Assembly: GCA_005879255.1 (NCBI GenBank) | Contig: VBKY01000471.1 | Coordinates: 1 to 6,490, forward strand | Origin: Deltaproteobacteria bacterium | GTDB taxonomy: Bacteria > Desulfobacterota_B > Binatia > UBA9968 | Direction of reading: 5' to 3' | Length of the DNA: 6,490 bases | Shown: positions 6,320 to 6,490 of the stretch, piece after piece | How the letters are laid out: every line of letters begins with the position of its first letter | Numbering within the stretch: position 1 is the first letter of the stretch | The notes under the pieces: model-generated | What the model was told of the DNA's origin: nothing | The model's input: the letters and a program-made list of their open reading frames with translations, nothing else | Database searches by the model: none | Made by a program: the position numbers and the translations under genes

Positions 6320-6490
6320 TCATCGACTATGCGGCTGTTTTACCGTAACTGCTCCTGGTTGTACCCCGTCCAGGCAGGCTCTGAGCTTTTCAGCGAGCAC
6401 CTGGACATGAGGTTCTTGCAGCATACTCAAGTGATTTCCGGGAACAACCTTGATCTCGACACCTCCAGCGGCGATTGCTCCCCAGCCTTT
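6320..6490 (-). CDS. C-terminal end of an NRPS/PKS thioesterase domain (5' part outside the window)
   Basis: The first 57 codons read from the window edge encode KGWGAIAAGGVEIKVVPGNH, then LSMLQEPHVQVLAEKLRACL and a short tail ending HSR, TGA at 6322-6320. VPGNHLSML-x-EPHV-x-x-LA is the closing signature of type I thioesterase domains (alpha/beta hydrolase fold). The histidine of PGNH (residue 20 of this fragment) is the catalytic-triad base; the serine and aspartate would lie upstream, outside the window. Such domains sit at the end of multimodular NRPS or PKS proteins and release the product by hydrolysis or cyclisation. A stand-alone type II thioesterase is possible, because only the end is visible. 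The domain reads cleanly with no frame break, unlike the GT genes downstream of it. Confidence 0.88.
   Translation of the reverse strand, partial: KGWGAIAAGGVEIKVVPGNHLSMLQEPHVQVLAEKLRACLDGVQPGAVTVKQPHSR

Overview
Every gene I can support lies on the minus strand, so the window reads from base 6490 down to base 1. It opens with the last 57 codons of a type I thioesterase domain, the release end of a nonribosomal peptide synthetase (NRPS) or polyketide synthase. A run of glycosyltransferase (GT) genes and accessory genes follows, in three conditions: intact, interrupted, or reduced to joined ends. Reading order: thioesterase end (6490-6320); a possible orphan C-terminus (6306-6145); GT4-A, a family 4 GT with a missing internal block and a second break near its 3' end (6124-4961); the N-terminus of a different GT4 (4864-4731) joined to the 3' half of a phenylacetate-CoA-ligase-like adenylating enzyme that changes frame about four times (about 4735-4017); GT4-B, a roughly 57-codon N-terminus joined to unrelated sequence (3913-3686); a small tail of another gene (3710-3633); an intact SAM methyltransferase (3632-2607); GT4-C, full length but with an in-frame TAG at codon 37 (2579-1338); an intact Gfo/Idh/MocA oxidoreductase (1213-290); and the start of an alkaline-phosphatase-superfamily hydrolase that runs off the window (274-1).

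The genes look like one co-directional sugar or secondary-metabolite locus: carrier-bound product release, several GTs, a methyltransferase, a sugar-type dehydrogenase and a phosphoesterase-like enzyme. The likely theme is building or decorating a glycosylated product, such as an exopolysaccharide, glycolipid or glycosylated peptide/polyketide. The sequence does not identify the product.

The main signal is uneven decay. Three GT4 genes share almost the same N-terminus and all three are disrupted in different ways. The ligase is riddled with frame changes. The methyltransferase, oxidoreductase and phosphatase-like genes read cleanly. Random sequencing error should not concentrate this way, and losses of tens of codons are not base-calling errors, so real pseudogenisation by small deletions is the leading reading. 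A collapsed or chimeric assembly across the GT4 repeats is the main alternative.

The organism is a bacterium of moderate G+C with NRPS/PKS capacity. Uncultured groups rich in such clusters would fit, but nothing here settles the taxonomy. I see no plus-strand genes, RNA genes, CRISPR arrays, insertion sequences or convincing terminators. No stretch over 300 bases is without a gene or gene remnant.
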